Below, piece by piece: positions 1 through 59,815 of a stretch of 64,000 nucleotides of DNA. The DNA comes from Apteryx mantelli (Eukaryota; Chordata; Aves; Apterygiformes; Apterygidae): assembly GCF_036417845.1 (NCBI RefSeq), contig NC_089994.1:16324001-16388000 (forward strand), written 5' to 3'. Under the pieces are notes generated by a model. It saw only the letters and a list, made by a program, of their open reading frames with translations, had not been told where the DNA came from and made no database searches. Every line of letters starts with the position of its first letter. Position 1 is the stretch's first letter. Made by a program: the position numbers and the translations under genes.

Positions 1-3000
1 TCTGGCCTGCTGTCTTGTGAGCGTGGCTAGGTGTCTGCAGTCTGGCTTCTGGTGTTAACAGCTCGCTGTAGGTACAAAGCCTCCCAGAGGGATGTCCAAG
101 AAGCAGCTGCCTGCACCCACAAACCAGAGGCTTTGATTTTTATAGTAGTAGGATTTAGCACCTCTAACTTGCATCCTGAGGTAAACTGTACCCACAACAA
201 GGCAGCCCCTGTAAAACAGGCCTAAAATAGCCAGTTGCAATATAGTGAGGCAAGGAATATCTGGCAAAGCTGGAAAGCTAAAGAGTTTCACCAGGAATAG
301 GATCTGCTGTTGGCAAGGCAGCCAAGAGTCACCTGGGCTGCAGGCGGTGAGTAACTTTATTCCCAGGGAGTCTGATCTTCCAAGGAGGGACTGGACACAC
401 GTTTGGGTGAGTTAAAGGCTGGTGGGAGCTCACCTGCCTGCCTGCGTTGTGCCTGGTGAAGGTCCAGCGTGCCTAGGCCAAAGGTCTGCATTGGCGCTCA
501 AGTCCTGCGGGAGGGCAGTGACAAGAGAAAGTTCTTTACAGTTCACGAAATCTGTCTGGGTTGTCCTGCCTCGCTGAACGCGGGGCAGGAACGCGCGCGA
601 GATCAAAACGCTCGACGTGCGGCGATCGCAGTGCGCTGGAGCTGTGCGACTCCGTTACGAATGCGTGAGCTGGTTGCAGCCTGATTGTTGGCCTCAGATG
701 TTATCTTACCCTGTAGTAAAGCAATGTTCTCTGCCTGCCTCTGTAGGAAAAACTGACTCTGCCACCTGCCTAAATAGCACTGGGTTTATAGCAGCCTGGG
801 CTTGTCAGGTTTGGTGTTTTTGTTGTTTCTGGACTTTATTTTAATTTATTACGGTAGCCTCTCTGCTGCCAAGAAGCTGAACTGGACACGCAAAGCTGAC
901 CTCGTTCGGAGCTGCGCTCTGCGTTTGTAGGGACACAAATGATCCCTTTGGTTCCTGGTGAACTGCGTGTGTGCGATGGGGAACTCGCACTGCGTGTGCT
1001 GAACGCTCCTGCCTCTCAGCTGCTTTTCTTCTTCTCCTGATGCTGCAAACGTTAAATTGGCACAAGTCCTTCCCTTTGCCATCCCTGAAGAGCAAGACTA
1101 GGAAATTTTACCTCTCTTTTCTTGCACAAAGTTGGTGGTATCAGCAAAATCCTTTCTTTGGATTACGTGCGTAAGTCAGCACTATCCCCAAAGAACTAAC
1201 TGAAGGGCAGGTTGCTAGGTGCTCTCATGGCACTGCCTGTTCCCTTCGAGCTGCTCCAGGAGGGGGAAGAGGATAACTCTTACTCTAATAGATTTGGTTC
1301 CTGGTGTCTTTATTTAAACAAATGGCAGAGGAGTTGACCTTATTAGGGAAATAGCCCGAGTCTACTAAACTAACGTCAGAAGGCTGTTGTGCGCTTCTGA
1401 GAACGGTGACTGATGATTACTGGCAAGGTGGTTTGGGTTTGAACTAGCATCTCGAGCAGAAGAGTCTCCTAAGTCCTCTTCTTAATCGTCTGAGGCGGTG
1501 CAGCCCCCCCATGGCCTTTTCACTCGCCTACGGGCAGGCGAGGGAGGACGAGCTTGCGGAGGCGTCGTGCGTGCCGCAGTGCCAGGCAGCACTGCGCCGG
1601 GCCGGGCCGGTGTGCAGCATGTGGGTGCTCTGCTGCAGGCTGCTAAAATAGATCACAGCGCTCTTCTCCGAGGTGAACTTGCAGGGTCTCTTCAGCAGGC
1701 TTGGAGGTGACCTACATTTTTCGTGTCACCTCCTGGCTGCCAGGCTTGACTGCCCCGCTTACCTGAGCTGCCTTTTCGGGCAGGCGTCCTGCCGTATGGA
1801 AGCTGCAGAGCCTCTGGGCGCAGCTGCAGTTGGCCAGTTCTGCTGCTGCCGTGACCGACAGCAGCACCCTGAGCACATGGCCACGATCGGATTTGCCCCC
1901 ACACTAGTTATTGGGCGACTTTGTTTTTAGGGCTAAATACTGCAGCAGCAGCCATGTGCTGGATTACTGGCAAGACCATGGTGGGGAATGTGCAGCTGGA
2001 GTATGAACGGGGCCAGGATTAGGTGGTGCTGTGATAGATTTTGGTTGGTTGGTTTAGAGTAACTAAATAGATAGGGATGAAATATTTTAGAAGAACTCTT
2101 CAGGTGCAGTGGCAGTGCAGATTGCTACTTCTTTCTTCTGCTTCTTCTATGGCCCCATCCTGGGAATTTTCAAGATGCTGGTTTTCCTAGTCGAGTCTGT
2201 GAAACGCATTTGCTATCTATCATCTCCTCTCCTGTATGCACTTCCTATTTCTCGTCCACCCTCCCTGGGGTGAACGTGGCTTCCAATCTCGTACAATAAG
2301 ATTCACCTCAATGAAACATGTTTGAGGCTGTTTTGTGCCCTCTGTATTCGGCGTTTGGTCCAAGATGCCTGTAAAGCCTATTAACAGGGTTGGCTATACC
2401 CAACAGTTTCTCTCCTCGGTGATGGTCTGAGTGAGCCCGTTTGTTCACGCAGTGCTTCAGCGCCAGGGCTTTGCCGTGAGGAAGGCGGAGGGGGCTGAAG
2501 CCGTTTAGATAAAGCATCTCTGACCACATACTGTTGCGCTGAGTACCCAGAAACCCACTAAGCTGCTCCAAGTGTTCGTCCTATGGCTGTATTCCAAAAG
2601 TACTGCTTGCCGTTCAGTTGGGTGACTAATTATGCGTTAAGCTTGCAGATGATAATGATTAAAAAAATGTTTAAAAGCAAGCTAGGAGTTTGGTCTTAGT
2701 TAAGACCAATACCAGCAGTGCAGCCTGCACACTAACGCTGTTTCCCGAGTCAGGCCCTCCTGTGCCCACTCAGCTCTGCGTTGGTACCAGTGGTGTTGAC
2801 AAAGTGTTTACGCAAGTAGAAGAAGGGCCACCAGCGGAGTAACTTTTACAGCGATGCTTTGGTGCTACGTGGGAGCACGTATTTCTGAGAAATCTATCTT
2901 CCAGCAGCCTTATTTGCGAAAGGAATGAGCCTCATTTTCTGTTTTCCACAGGTCTCAGCAAGGGCTGAAGTGTTACTGTGGCACTTTCTACCAGAGTGTT

Positions 3001-3870
3001 TCGAACAAATGATGATGTGTAAAGCAGGATGGGAGGCTTGCCACTGCTGCCTGGTGTTAATGGTACTGTCAGTAAGGGGACAGCTTGGAAGATTATTTGG
3101 TGACAGTGTTGTGTGCTCTGAAGAGTCTATAAATAAGGTGGGGGAAAGAGCTGCAGTTGTAGATAAAAGCCAAGGGCTGAACTAGGTTCTGACAGCTGCA
3201 GCCCAGAGGTTAGGAGCAGAGCTCAGCTTGCCTAGAACAACACTACCATAGTAGGAAGCAGCCACAAGAAGATAGTTCAGGCTTATGTATTAACGTATCC
3301 TCAACTCTCCAGCATCCTCTAGGAAAGCAGAAATGATGGCATTTTACTGCAGTATTTTTAAACTTCATGCTGTTGTGTTCGAAGCATCTGAAACACTTCA
3401 CCTAATTGGGTAATAGCATTTGCTAGCAGTGTGCTGGTATTGTGAGCTAGAGTTTAAAAGGCCTTACATTTAATTAAAAACTTATTACTAAAGTTGGTTG
3501 AAGTTGCATATTCAGAGAAGGTCTCCTTGTACCCTTGTCCTCATCATCTTACTCCAAACAAAAGTCAGTTTAGGAGCTTTGGAAAAGACCATTATGTGAT
3601 GCTTGGGGAGAACTTAGCTTTTACATCTGCAGTGCTTCCATCTTGCATAACATTTAACAAGGCTCCTTACTCCATGAATTTATTGCAAGAGTTGCATTGC
3701 TGTGGAGTACTTGATGGTGGAATAACCTGCATTTTGAGCAACAGAGGAAGTAAACCATGACTAACAAAAGCACACGTAGCAAATATACATGGTTAATCTT
3801 CCTTTTGCCTATGAAACAGGGAGGAGACAGCAGCTACTTAGGGCTGGGGCAATTTAGAAAATAGAAGAGG
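1..3870. other. Downstream flank, no supported gene
   Basis: GC-richer than the introns, with scattered CpG-dense patches (about 560-660 and 1490-1700). Open frames are all under 90 codons, overlap each other and resemble nothing known to me. A 7-bp stem with 6-base loop lies at 1523-1542. In mammals the next gene past ATP2A2 is ANAPC7, oriented toward it. I found no ANAPC7 coding sequence, though an untranslated part cannot be excluded. Confidence 0.5.
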
Positions 3871-3876
3871 ACAAAA

Positions 3877-3882
3877 AATAAA
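3877..3882 (+). terminator. Candidate poly(A) signal, plus strand
   Basis: AATAAA on the plus strand, with a U-rich stretch (atgtttattttaag) beginning about 18 bases downstream. It would terminate a convergent plus-strand transcript entering from the left. No such gene was identified in 1-3870. Confidence 0.25.
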
Positions 3883-3903
3883 GATGTAGTTGGGAAAGAA
3901 ATG

Positions 3904-3909
3904 TTTATT
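3904..3909 (-). terminator. Candidate distal poly(A) signal, minus strand
   Basis: AATAAA on the minus strand followed by a CA and a U-rich stretch within 40 bases. Could end a longer SERCA2a 3' UTR. Use is inferred. Confidence 0.35.
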
Positions 3910-4224
3910 TTAAGTTTCTCAGAGGGATTTTACAAACAATGGAGCATTTTAAAAAAATTGAGTGATCAAAGTACTTGACAGTGTCCCTTAAACACACACA
4001 CAAGCCCCTGGACAGAGGAAAAAAAAAACAAAAAACAAAAAAATCACACCAGCGAGGAGGTCAATACTGCCGGAAGAGCAGCTGGCATCTGCATAGTTCT
4101 AGTAGGAAAGACTGCAATGCTGTTGGTGCTAGTTAAGTGTCATCCTGGCCTTAATATAAGATAGCGTTGAAGAATGTACATATGTACCTGCAGAAAACAA
4201 AGTGCATAAAATAACACGCAAAAC

Positions 4225-5008
4225 ATGTATTGTAGAATAAATTTATTTACCTGATACAAATGAAACTAGGTGTGATGCTTGTTACTGTCAGCATGTAAAT
4301 AGACAATTGATCTTATTTACAACTTCTAAAGGTCATACATGCAGTTGTGGTAACCGGCTAAGTTGGTTGTTGCGTTTTAGATAAATGCATCACAACATTT
4401 TGTATTGCACCAACATCTGTCTTACTGCCTTAAATTTAAATAAGTTACATTACAGTGCAAAATAGGTTGATTTGCACACATGATAAAAAATCTGAAGTTA
4501 TGAACTGGAGGTTTACAGTTTAACGTTCAACATTTGTAATTTTTTTCAATGAATTTTATAAATAGGATAGCATTGTACATAAGCTGTTATATAGAAGTAT
4601 GTTTGGATGATACAATACAGAGAAAGATTTGTCTACAACTGAAGGCATGCATTATTTCGATATTGTACATTTTATAAACTGACATTTTACATACAGAAAT
4701 ATGGAAAATTGGCTGACAGCTCCGCAATTCTTGTTCAAGGATAAACTCTTCTCCATGCAGCAAAGAAACCAAACTTCCCTGGAGAGAGTTTCCAATTCCA
4801 TAAGCTATATTGCACATCTGTACATCTGTATAATGAAGTCCTAATGGTACCACACATTTCTTCCACAGAGAACACAATGAGTTTTGTTTTAGGGAAAGCA
4901 AAGAATTTTTATACATGATACATGCAGAAGTTTTGGTAGATGTGTTGCTAAAAACACATGCACGCAACAAAACAACCTTACATTTCTGCAAAATTGTTTA
5001 GGAAGCGA
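4225..5008 (-). other. ATP2A2: SERCA2a 3' untranslated region
   Basis: AT-rich sequence after the SERCA2a stop with no open frame of note. A probable end is set by the AATAAA at 4247-4242. A longer form could continue to about 3885, using AATAAA at 3909-3904. The length is inferred from signals only. Confidence 0.6.
4242..4247 (-). terminator. Probable poly(A) signal of the SERCA2a transcript
   Basis: AATAAA on the minus strand, followed about 15-20 bases on by CA and then a GU/U-rich stretch (TGTTTTGCGTGTTATTTT), the expected downstream element. The hexamer is one half of a perfect 12-base palindrome at 4236-4247, so the plus strand carries AATAAA too. Confidence 0.5.
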
Positions 5009-54095
<49,087 letters not shown>

Positions 54096-54112
54096 CGCAC
54101 CGGCGGCGGCTG

Positions 54113-54229
54113 CTCTAATGTAACTTATGGGAGCTGGGCCGCCCGGGCCCCTCTCGCCGCCGCGGCATGTGGACGCCGCTCATTGGCGGGGCGCGGGCCG
54201 CGGGGCGGGGGGAAGGCGCGGCCCCGCCC
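54113..54229 (-). promoter_or_regulatory. Probable core promoter with CCAAT and GC boxes
   Basis: On the minus strand a CCAAT box (54186-54182) sits directly beside a GC box, with further GC boxes at 54202-54212 and 54222-54229. A TATA-like CATAAGTTA lies about 50 bases downstream (near 54125-54133). This CCAAT, GC-box and weak-TATA spacing would put transcription start near 54090-54100, giving a leader of about 750 bases. Start site is inferred, not seen. Confidence 0.45.
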
Positions 54230-54617
54230 GCGGCGCTGAGGCGGCAGCGGCGGCGGCGCCTGGCGCGGCCCTGCGCAGCGCTGCGCTCCCGCCCGCTGCT
54301 CGCGGGAGGAGGAGGAGGCGGGCGCTGCGGGCCTCGTGCGGCGGCGCGGGCGCTTCCGCTCCGCCGGGGGAGAGGCCTGCAGGTGGGGAGGCCGCTTTCC
54401 CGCCCCCCCTGCCCCGGCGTGAACCGCCGCGGCCGCCCTCTGTCCCGGCCTCAACCCGCGCCTCGTGCCCGAGGGACAGCGCGGCGGCCGGGTCGGGTCG
54501 GGCCGGGCTGGGGGCCGCCCGGAGCCCTGAGGAGGCGGGAGGCCGCGCTGCCTCGCTCCCTGCCGTGTCGCGGTAGGCGCCTCAGCGCGGGGGGTGGCGC
54601 GGAGCCGCCCCCGGCGC

Positions 54618-55175
54618 CTGTCGTGACAGGAGTGGCAGCCTGGAGCGCGGCTGCCCCGCCTCTGTCGCGACAGGAGCCCCGTCTAGCGGAGGGTGAGTGT
54701 GGGGCTGCCCCATCTGTCGCGACAGGAGCCCCGTCTAGCGGAGGGAGAGTGTGGGGCTGCCCCACCTCTGTCGCGACAGGAGCCCCATCTAGCGGAGGGT
54801 GAGTGTGGGGCTGCCCCATCTGTCGCGACAGGAGCCCCGTCTAGCGGAGGGTGAGGGTGAGGCTGCCCTGCCTCTGTCACGACAGGAGCCCTTTCTAGCT
54901 GAGGGTGAGTGTGGGTCTGCCCCACCTCTGTCGCGACAGGAGCCCCGTCTAGCGGAGGGTGAGTGTGAGCCTGCCCCACCTCTGTTGCCCCAGGGGTCCC
55001 ATCTAGCGGAGGATGAGTGTGGGGCTGCCTCACCTCTGTCGTGACAGGAGCCCTGTCTAGCCAAAGGGTGAGTGTGGGGCTGCCCCACCTCTGTCACGAC
55101 AGGAGCCCCATTTAGCCAAGCGTGAGTGTGGGGCTGCCTCACCCCTATCGCGACAGGAGCCCCGTCTAGTTGTGG
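54618..55175. repeat. Minisatellite, 52-55 bp unit, about 11 copies
   Basis: Units begin at 54618, 54662, 54714, 54768, 54820, 54874, 54928, 54982, 55036, 55091 and 55145. Each starts with a variant of CTGTCGCGACAG, a perfect 12-base palindrome, followed by GAGCCCCGTCTAGCGGAG, a GGTGAGTGTG block and GGCTGCCCCACCT. The outermost copies are the most diverged. Because 54 is a multiple of three, frames stay open through the array on both strands; this is not a gene. Confidence 0.93.
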
Positions 55176-55720
55176 GCCCACCGGGGGTGAGAGAGGGGGC
55201 ATGTGAAAAGCGGGAGTGCTGTGCCCCGTCTGCCTCCACCGCAGCACCTAAGGGGTCCCTTCCCCAGACCCTCACCCCTGCTTTGGGAGACCTGCGCTGA
55301 CCCTGAGCGACGTTTTTTACCCAGCTTCCCAAATTCCCATTGCAGCCATGCACCCTGCCCCGCCAGCATAGCAGTAACATGCACACTCAGCCCCGGCTTG
55401 CACGGAGATAAGGCAAGGAGGTATGAACTGCGCAGTGTGATTTCAGTGGTGTGTGCAGCGTGAGACACCAGCTCTCCTCTGTGCAGTATCTCAGTAACTG
55501 ATACAGACCCAAAAACCAGTATTAGAACACAGAAAAAAGACTGATTTAGGCACTCAGTAACTCACGGAAACTTCAACGAACACAACACAAGCTGTAAAAA
55601 GATCAGCACCAATTGACATTAATGACACCAGCGGTGCATACACAACACACAGCAAACAATACAAGTCACAGTACGAACACCTTCCCCTAACAGCACTTGG
55701 TGCGAGTCAACGTTCTGCAT

Positions 55721-55750
55721 CTTTTATATATGCGTGTGCATATATAAAAG
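55721..55750. repeat. Perfect hairpin, 13-bp stem, 4-base loop
   Basis: CTTTTATATATGC, loop GTGT, GCATATATAAAAG. Both arms carry TATATAAAAG, a TATA-box-like string pointing outward on each strand. About 550 bases beyond the minisatellite. Confidence 0.9.
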
Positions 55751-58130
55751 CTGATCTTCACATATGTGCTGGCTTACATAAATGCAAATCCTACATACAG
55801 TCCCTACATCCATCACTATTACAAGCCACCCACAGTATAGTGCTTGCTGTAAGAAACTATATTCTGATCTGGAAGAAACGTATCTTAGTCTTACCTCTAA
55901 ATTGGTAAAAGGAGTAAGGACAAGGGACAACCAATATAAAATTAAAAGTTCTAGTGGATGTGTTGCCCTGTGTCTTTTCTAGCAAAAGTGTGACTACTTC
56001 AAAAGAAATTGCTGTGTAACTAGCTGATACCCAGATAAGGATAAACTGACAGCGTGTCTACTGTGAATGTGAGGGCAGTGCTGAATGAAAAATTCTAAGT
56101 TAGCTCTGATGACCTAGTTCAGGTATGAGAATTACTTATTCCATGCTCTGCACATATTAATTTTACCTTGCCTATTAGCAGGATTAATCAGCATGGCCAA
56201 ATGTTGCTTGAATACAGTGATGTTGCTTCTGGTACCACCACACGGCACTGCATGTATCATTAGACACACCCTATGTCACGGAGGTAGAGAATGTCAACAT
56301 GACAGTTTATGTGCAGCTTACTGTATGTTTTTATCTTGTTTTAATACTTTCCTTGAAATTGTGTGGCCATGTGACCCCATCAACAACAAAAATATATGAA
56401 ATTGCAAGGTGCACATGCATCTGCCATTTAAGACTTACAAAACAGTATCTGCCTCAGCAAGTACGCACTCAACACCAACACACTGACCCATGCCTGTCAC
56501 AAACCTAGCTACCCCAGACCTGTTTTCAGTATCATCCAGCATATAAGTATACACATATGCACCTCTGTACAGCTTCAAATACTTCTCTGCGTAATAAACT
56601 CAATGTCAATCCCATATTATGTGCATATGCAACATTAAAAAATACATAATTTCCCACAATCAGTGTTAATGTATATACAATAACCTAAGCTACCTGAATT
56701 AACATGCCTCACCGACTAACAGTGCAGTGCTTCTATGCCTGTACAGATCGCTGTCTTCTAGCACATGAACATGTGGTCTGCATTGTATGTAACCTTTTTG
56801 CATACACTTACCACACCAATGTTTTTACACACAAGCGTATTTTACTAGCCTTCATATATAAGAGCCCCTGTAAAGTGCTTGAAAAGCCTGCACTTCATTT
56901 TCTTATCATTTTTAAGCATAATTTTTAGATAGTACAAAAGATGTTAGATGCCTAGTGTTAGATAGTACACTTCATATGTCATTATTAGTTTCCTTTTTGT
57001 GACTGTTTCTTCAAAAGGCTTATGGAAACTTATTTTAAGCATGCCAGAACCATGGCATGTGCAATTAGAACTTGGCAGAGTGTATGATAAAGTAGATGTG
57101 GTGTCCTTTAAGTCTAACTTGTTAACAGGCGGAAATGCTACTAGGAATTCAAATGGTTTGCATTCTAGTGAATGCTGGGGAACTCTTAGCATTCTCCAGG
57201 ATTCTGTGAGATTCACTAGTTCAGCTACAGTTTAATGATCCCATTTTTCTTCTTTTTCTCTTATACATTGAGAACAGAAAGAAAAGATGTATTGCATCTT
57301 TTGAACATTTCAAATGAAACTGAAAGTATAATCCTTTTTTTTTTTTTTTTCTGCCCTGTGTGCTGTTACAGGTCAGTGAATTTTGGGAGAAGAATGACTA
57401 AATTGAAGACTGTTCTACAGGTCTTTCTCCTCCAGAGTGTCACTGCAGAAGGCAGCTCTGCATTTCCCTCATGATCATTTCCATACCTTTCCGCAGATGT
57501 GCAAGATTGATGTTAGTTGACCAGTGGGGATTTCTATGCAGGTGATACCCTCCAAATCGTTTTTGACAGTTGCACATTTAAAAAACATTTACAGATATGA
57601 TAGCTTGGTCTGGACAGCATAGTGCAGAATGAACTACAAATACCCATGCAGATACTGTAGCAGAATCAGTACCTGATAATTTTGGCATCATTTGATATCA
57701 CATAAATTTAGAATTGTGAACTGGAATCAGTGTTATTTCCCATTGCTCTCCAGGGATTCATAAAGTTTCCTAAGAAATTTGTCTTGTATCTTAAAGAAGA
57801 TGATTATCTTGACCTAAATCAGAATGAAGGCATCCCAGCTCTTACTAAGCAGCACAAGTCCATGAAAGCTTCCCAGGAGATGAATGCTTCCAGCAGGTGC
57901 AGATGATTTTACATTCTCCATCTGCAAGGAAAAAGGAAACCAATTTATTTTGCTACTACCAAGTGAAGTTGCAGTTTGTTTTTAAAGTGTTACCTTGGAA
58001 AGAAACACAACAAAATGGGCCAGCTTTGTCCTTGATGAAATTCCATTCACATAATGGAAGTACACCATTCACACATTTGGCCCACTATCTTTTTTCACTG
58101 TAATATATTAGAATAAGAAGCCAACACATC
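55751..58130. other. Upstream flank, no gene seen
   Basis: AT-rich intergenic sequence with a T17 run near 57335. Open frames under 95 codons, none recognised. In mammals the gene upstream of ATP2A2 is IFT81 on the same strand; none of its exons was recognised. Confidence 0.6.
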
Positions 58131-58151
58131 AGGCAGCAGCATTAAAACTGT

Positions 58152-58210
58152 TCCTGCAGTGCTTACTAATTGAAGTAAATGGGAATTTGGCTTGAGAGAG
58201 GACTGCAGGA
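58152..58210. mobile_element. Possible ancient palindromic (MITE-like) repeat relic
   Basis: Bounded by TCCTGCAGT and its exact inverse ACTGCAGGA. The inside (GCTTACTAATTGAAGTAAATGG, then GGCTTGAGAGAGGACTGCAGG) resembles a widespread old sauropsid repeat word in which 'ttcaatggga' and 'gactgcagga' are spaced this way. Family not assigned with confidence. Confidence 0.4.
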
Positions 58211-59190
58211 TGCGGTCCTTCAAATTGCAATAACATTAATTCATCCATATTGCTGCAAAACAGATTCACAGTAGAACTGCTGGTCATAATGTGAATTGTC
58301 TCTTGCTACACACAAAAACCTATGTTTTGTAGCTCAAGTTTCAAAGAAAAAGATTAATAGTTTTTACTACAGCTAAAGCAACACAGCAGGGCAATAAATG
58401 TCAGTTTGTTGAGCCAATACACCTGAGTCCTGACCTGCAGTACCCTTCCTATTTCATGCCAGGATCTCTTTCAGTGGACAAAGTTTTACCATTCTGCTTG
58501 ACTGTGCCAAATTACGTGGTGATTTTTGCAGATTGGCTAATTGCCTAATGGGACCTAGGTTGAGACCACCAAACTCATTGCTCTTATGTACCCCTGCTGA
58601 TTTCAAATACGAGGCTTCATGAGTGACAAATGAGGGCATTGCTTCTTCCTCCTACAGTACTATTTTATTCCTCTTAAATTACAGTTATTAAAATGTTTCA
58701 GCTATTTGAAATCTACTAAAATGTATTAAAATACCACAAAAGTGCTGTATCAAAGTGGAAAGGTTTTAAAACTGCAGTTCTGTGATAGGATAATGCAGTT
58801 TAAATATAGTAACTGTTTTTTTCAGTCATCTTGCTCTTTGATTTCATGGTATTATGTCAAAGGCTTTTTTCCCCTCTCCCCCTTTAAGAAGCTTATAGCT
58901 TAAACAGCAAAATGCTTAAAATATTGAGATGAAGCAGTTGTACGAACCCAGTAGGAAATTCAGTCATTAAATAGAAGTTTGAATTTAGATAATTAAGATA
59001 ATCTGACTTTGTTCTTTATCATTTTTATTCCTAGGCAAGGCATGTTTCTGTATCCTTTATCTACCAGCAGGTAGAATTTGACAGCCACAGAGTCCCAGAG
59101 ACTGTGAACACAAAGGATGGTGTGGCAGCTGGGAGATTTCTAGAACTGGATCACTGTTCCTGCACGGAGAAGCTGCCTGCTGCCTTGACA
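58211..59190. other. Upstream flank, no gene seen
   Basis: AT-rich with no recognised gene, RNA or repeat. Confidence 0.55.
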
Positions 59191-59420
59191 GTGTAAAAGA
59201 GACAGTGAGCTGGATTCTGATCTCAGTCGCACTAGCTGTAACAGATCACTGTTTGGCTTGGTAGATGTCTTTTCTTCTTTTATTTCTGTGTCCTAGTGGT
59301 AGTCACTTGGTTTCTCACTGAAGACTTCATTAGAATATTTGCCACAATCTTCTCTGTTCCCCTGTTTGGAAAAATCTGTCTATCCTAACAGTGACGTCAA
59401 TGGGAGATCTAGAAGTATGG
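59190..59420. mobile_element. Possible ancient amniote repeat fragments
   Basis: The words GCTGGATTCTGATCTCAGTC with GCACTAGCTGTAAC, and later GACGTCAATGGGAGATCT, match the flavour of old sauropsid repeats ('ctggccctgatctcagtta' and 'gacttcaatgga'). Fragmentary, so low confidence. Confidence 0.3.
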
Positions 59421-59704
59421 GAGAGAGCAACATTATATCGGAACTGAGATCCGTCATGCATATCTGAAAAAATAATTTTATCTTTATTCGATGTCCAAGT
59501 CAATTCTCTTAAAGGGAAATCAGCTTGACTGCTATCTTAAAAAATGCACAACAACTCTAGAAATAAAGCACTGGTCTGTGCCCATGAGATTTTAATCCTG
59601 TTCTCATCCTGACCTGAATTTTCCATCTAATTAAGGTCTAATTCTGATTAGTTTTGCAGCCAGCTGCCTTTTTTTTTTGCTTTGGAAATATCCCTCGTGT
59701 GCTT

Positions 59705-59815
59705 CTGGATCTCAATTTCACTCTCTGTAGAAGGGGCTAGGGATACTACCAAGCTTGCAGGGATGTGTGAGGTCAGCAATGACATTTATAAAATAACAGA
59801 GTTTGTTGCTGGCAA
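59705..59815 (-). mobile_element. MIR-like relic
   Basis: ATCTCAATTTCACTCTCTGTAG, then AAGGGGCTAGGGATACTACC, follows the MIR pattern 'ctcagtttcctcatctgtaaaatggggataatagtacc' in the orientation opposite to the 50133 and 62278 copies. Strongly diverged. Confidence 0.4.

Noticed and set aside
1498-1930. Possible small genes in the downstream flank
   Set aside because: Short overlapping frames on both strands without family resemblance. The local CpG richness alone can explain them.
1-3870. ANAPC7 coding exons expected from mammalian gene order
   Set aside because: I looked for its acidic C-terminus and final WFG-type residues and saw none. Only gene order, not sequence, suggests it, so it is not annotated.
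54618-55175. CRISPR-like array
   Set aside because: Whole units repeat without unique spacers, the copies are diverged, and the genome is a vertebrate.
54451-55247. Overlapping minus-strand frames encoding an 18-residue repeated peptide
   Set aside because: Produced by the minisatellite, whose 54-base period is divisible by three. There is no coding evidence outside the array.
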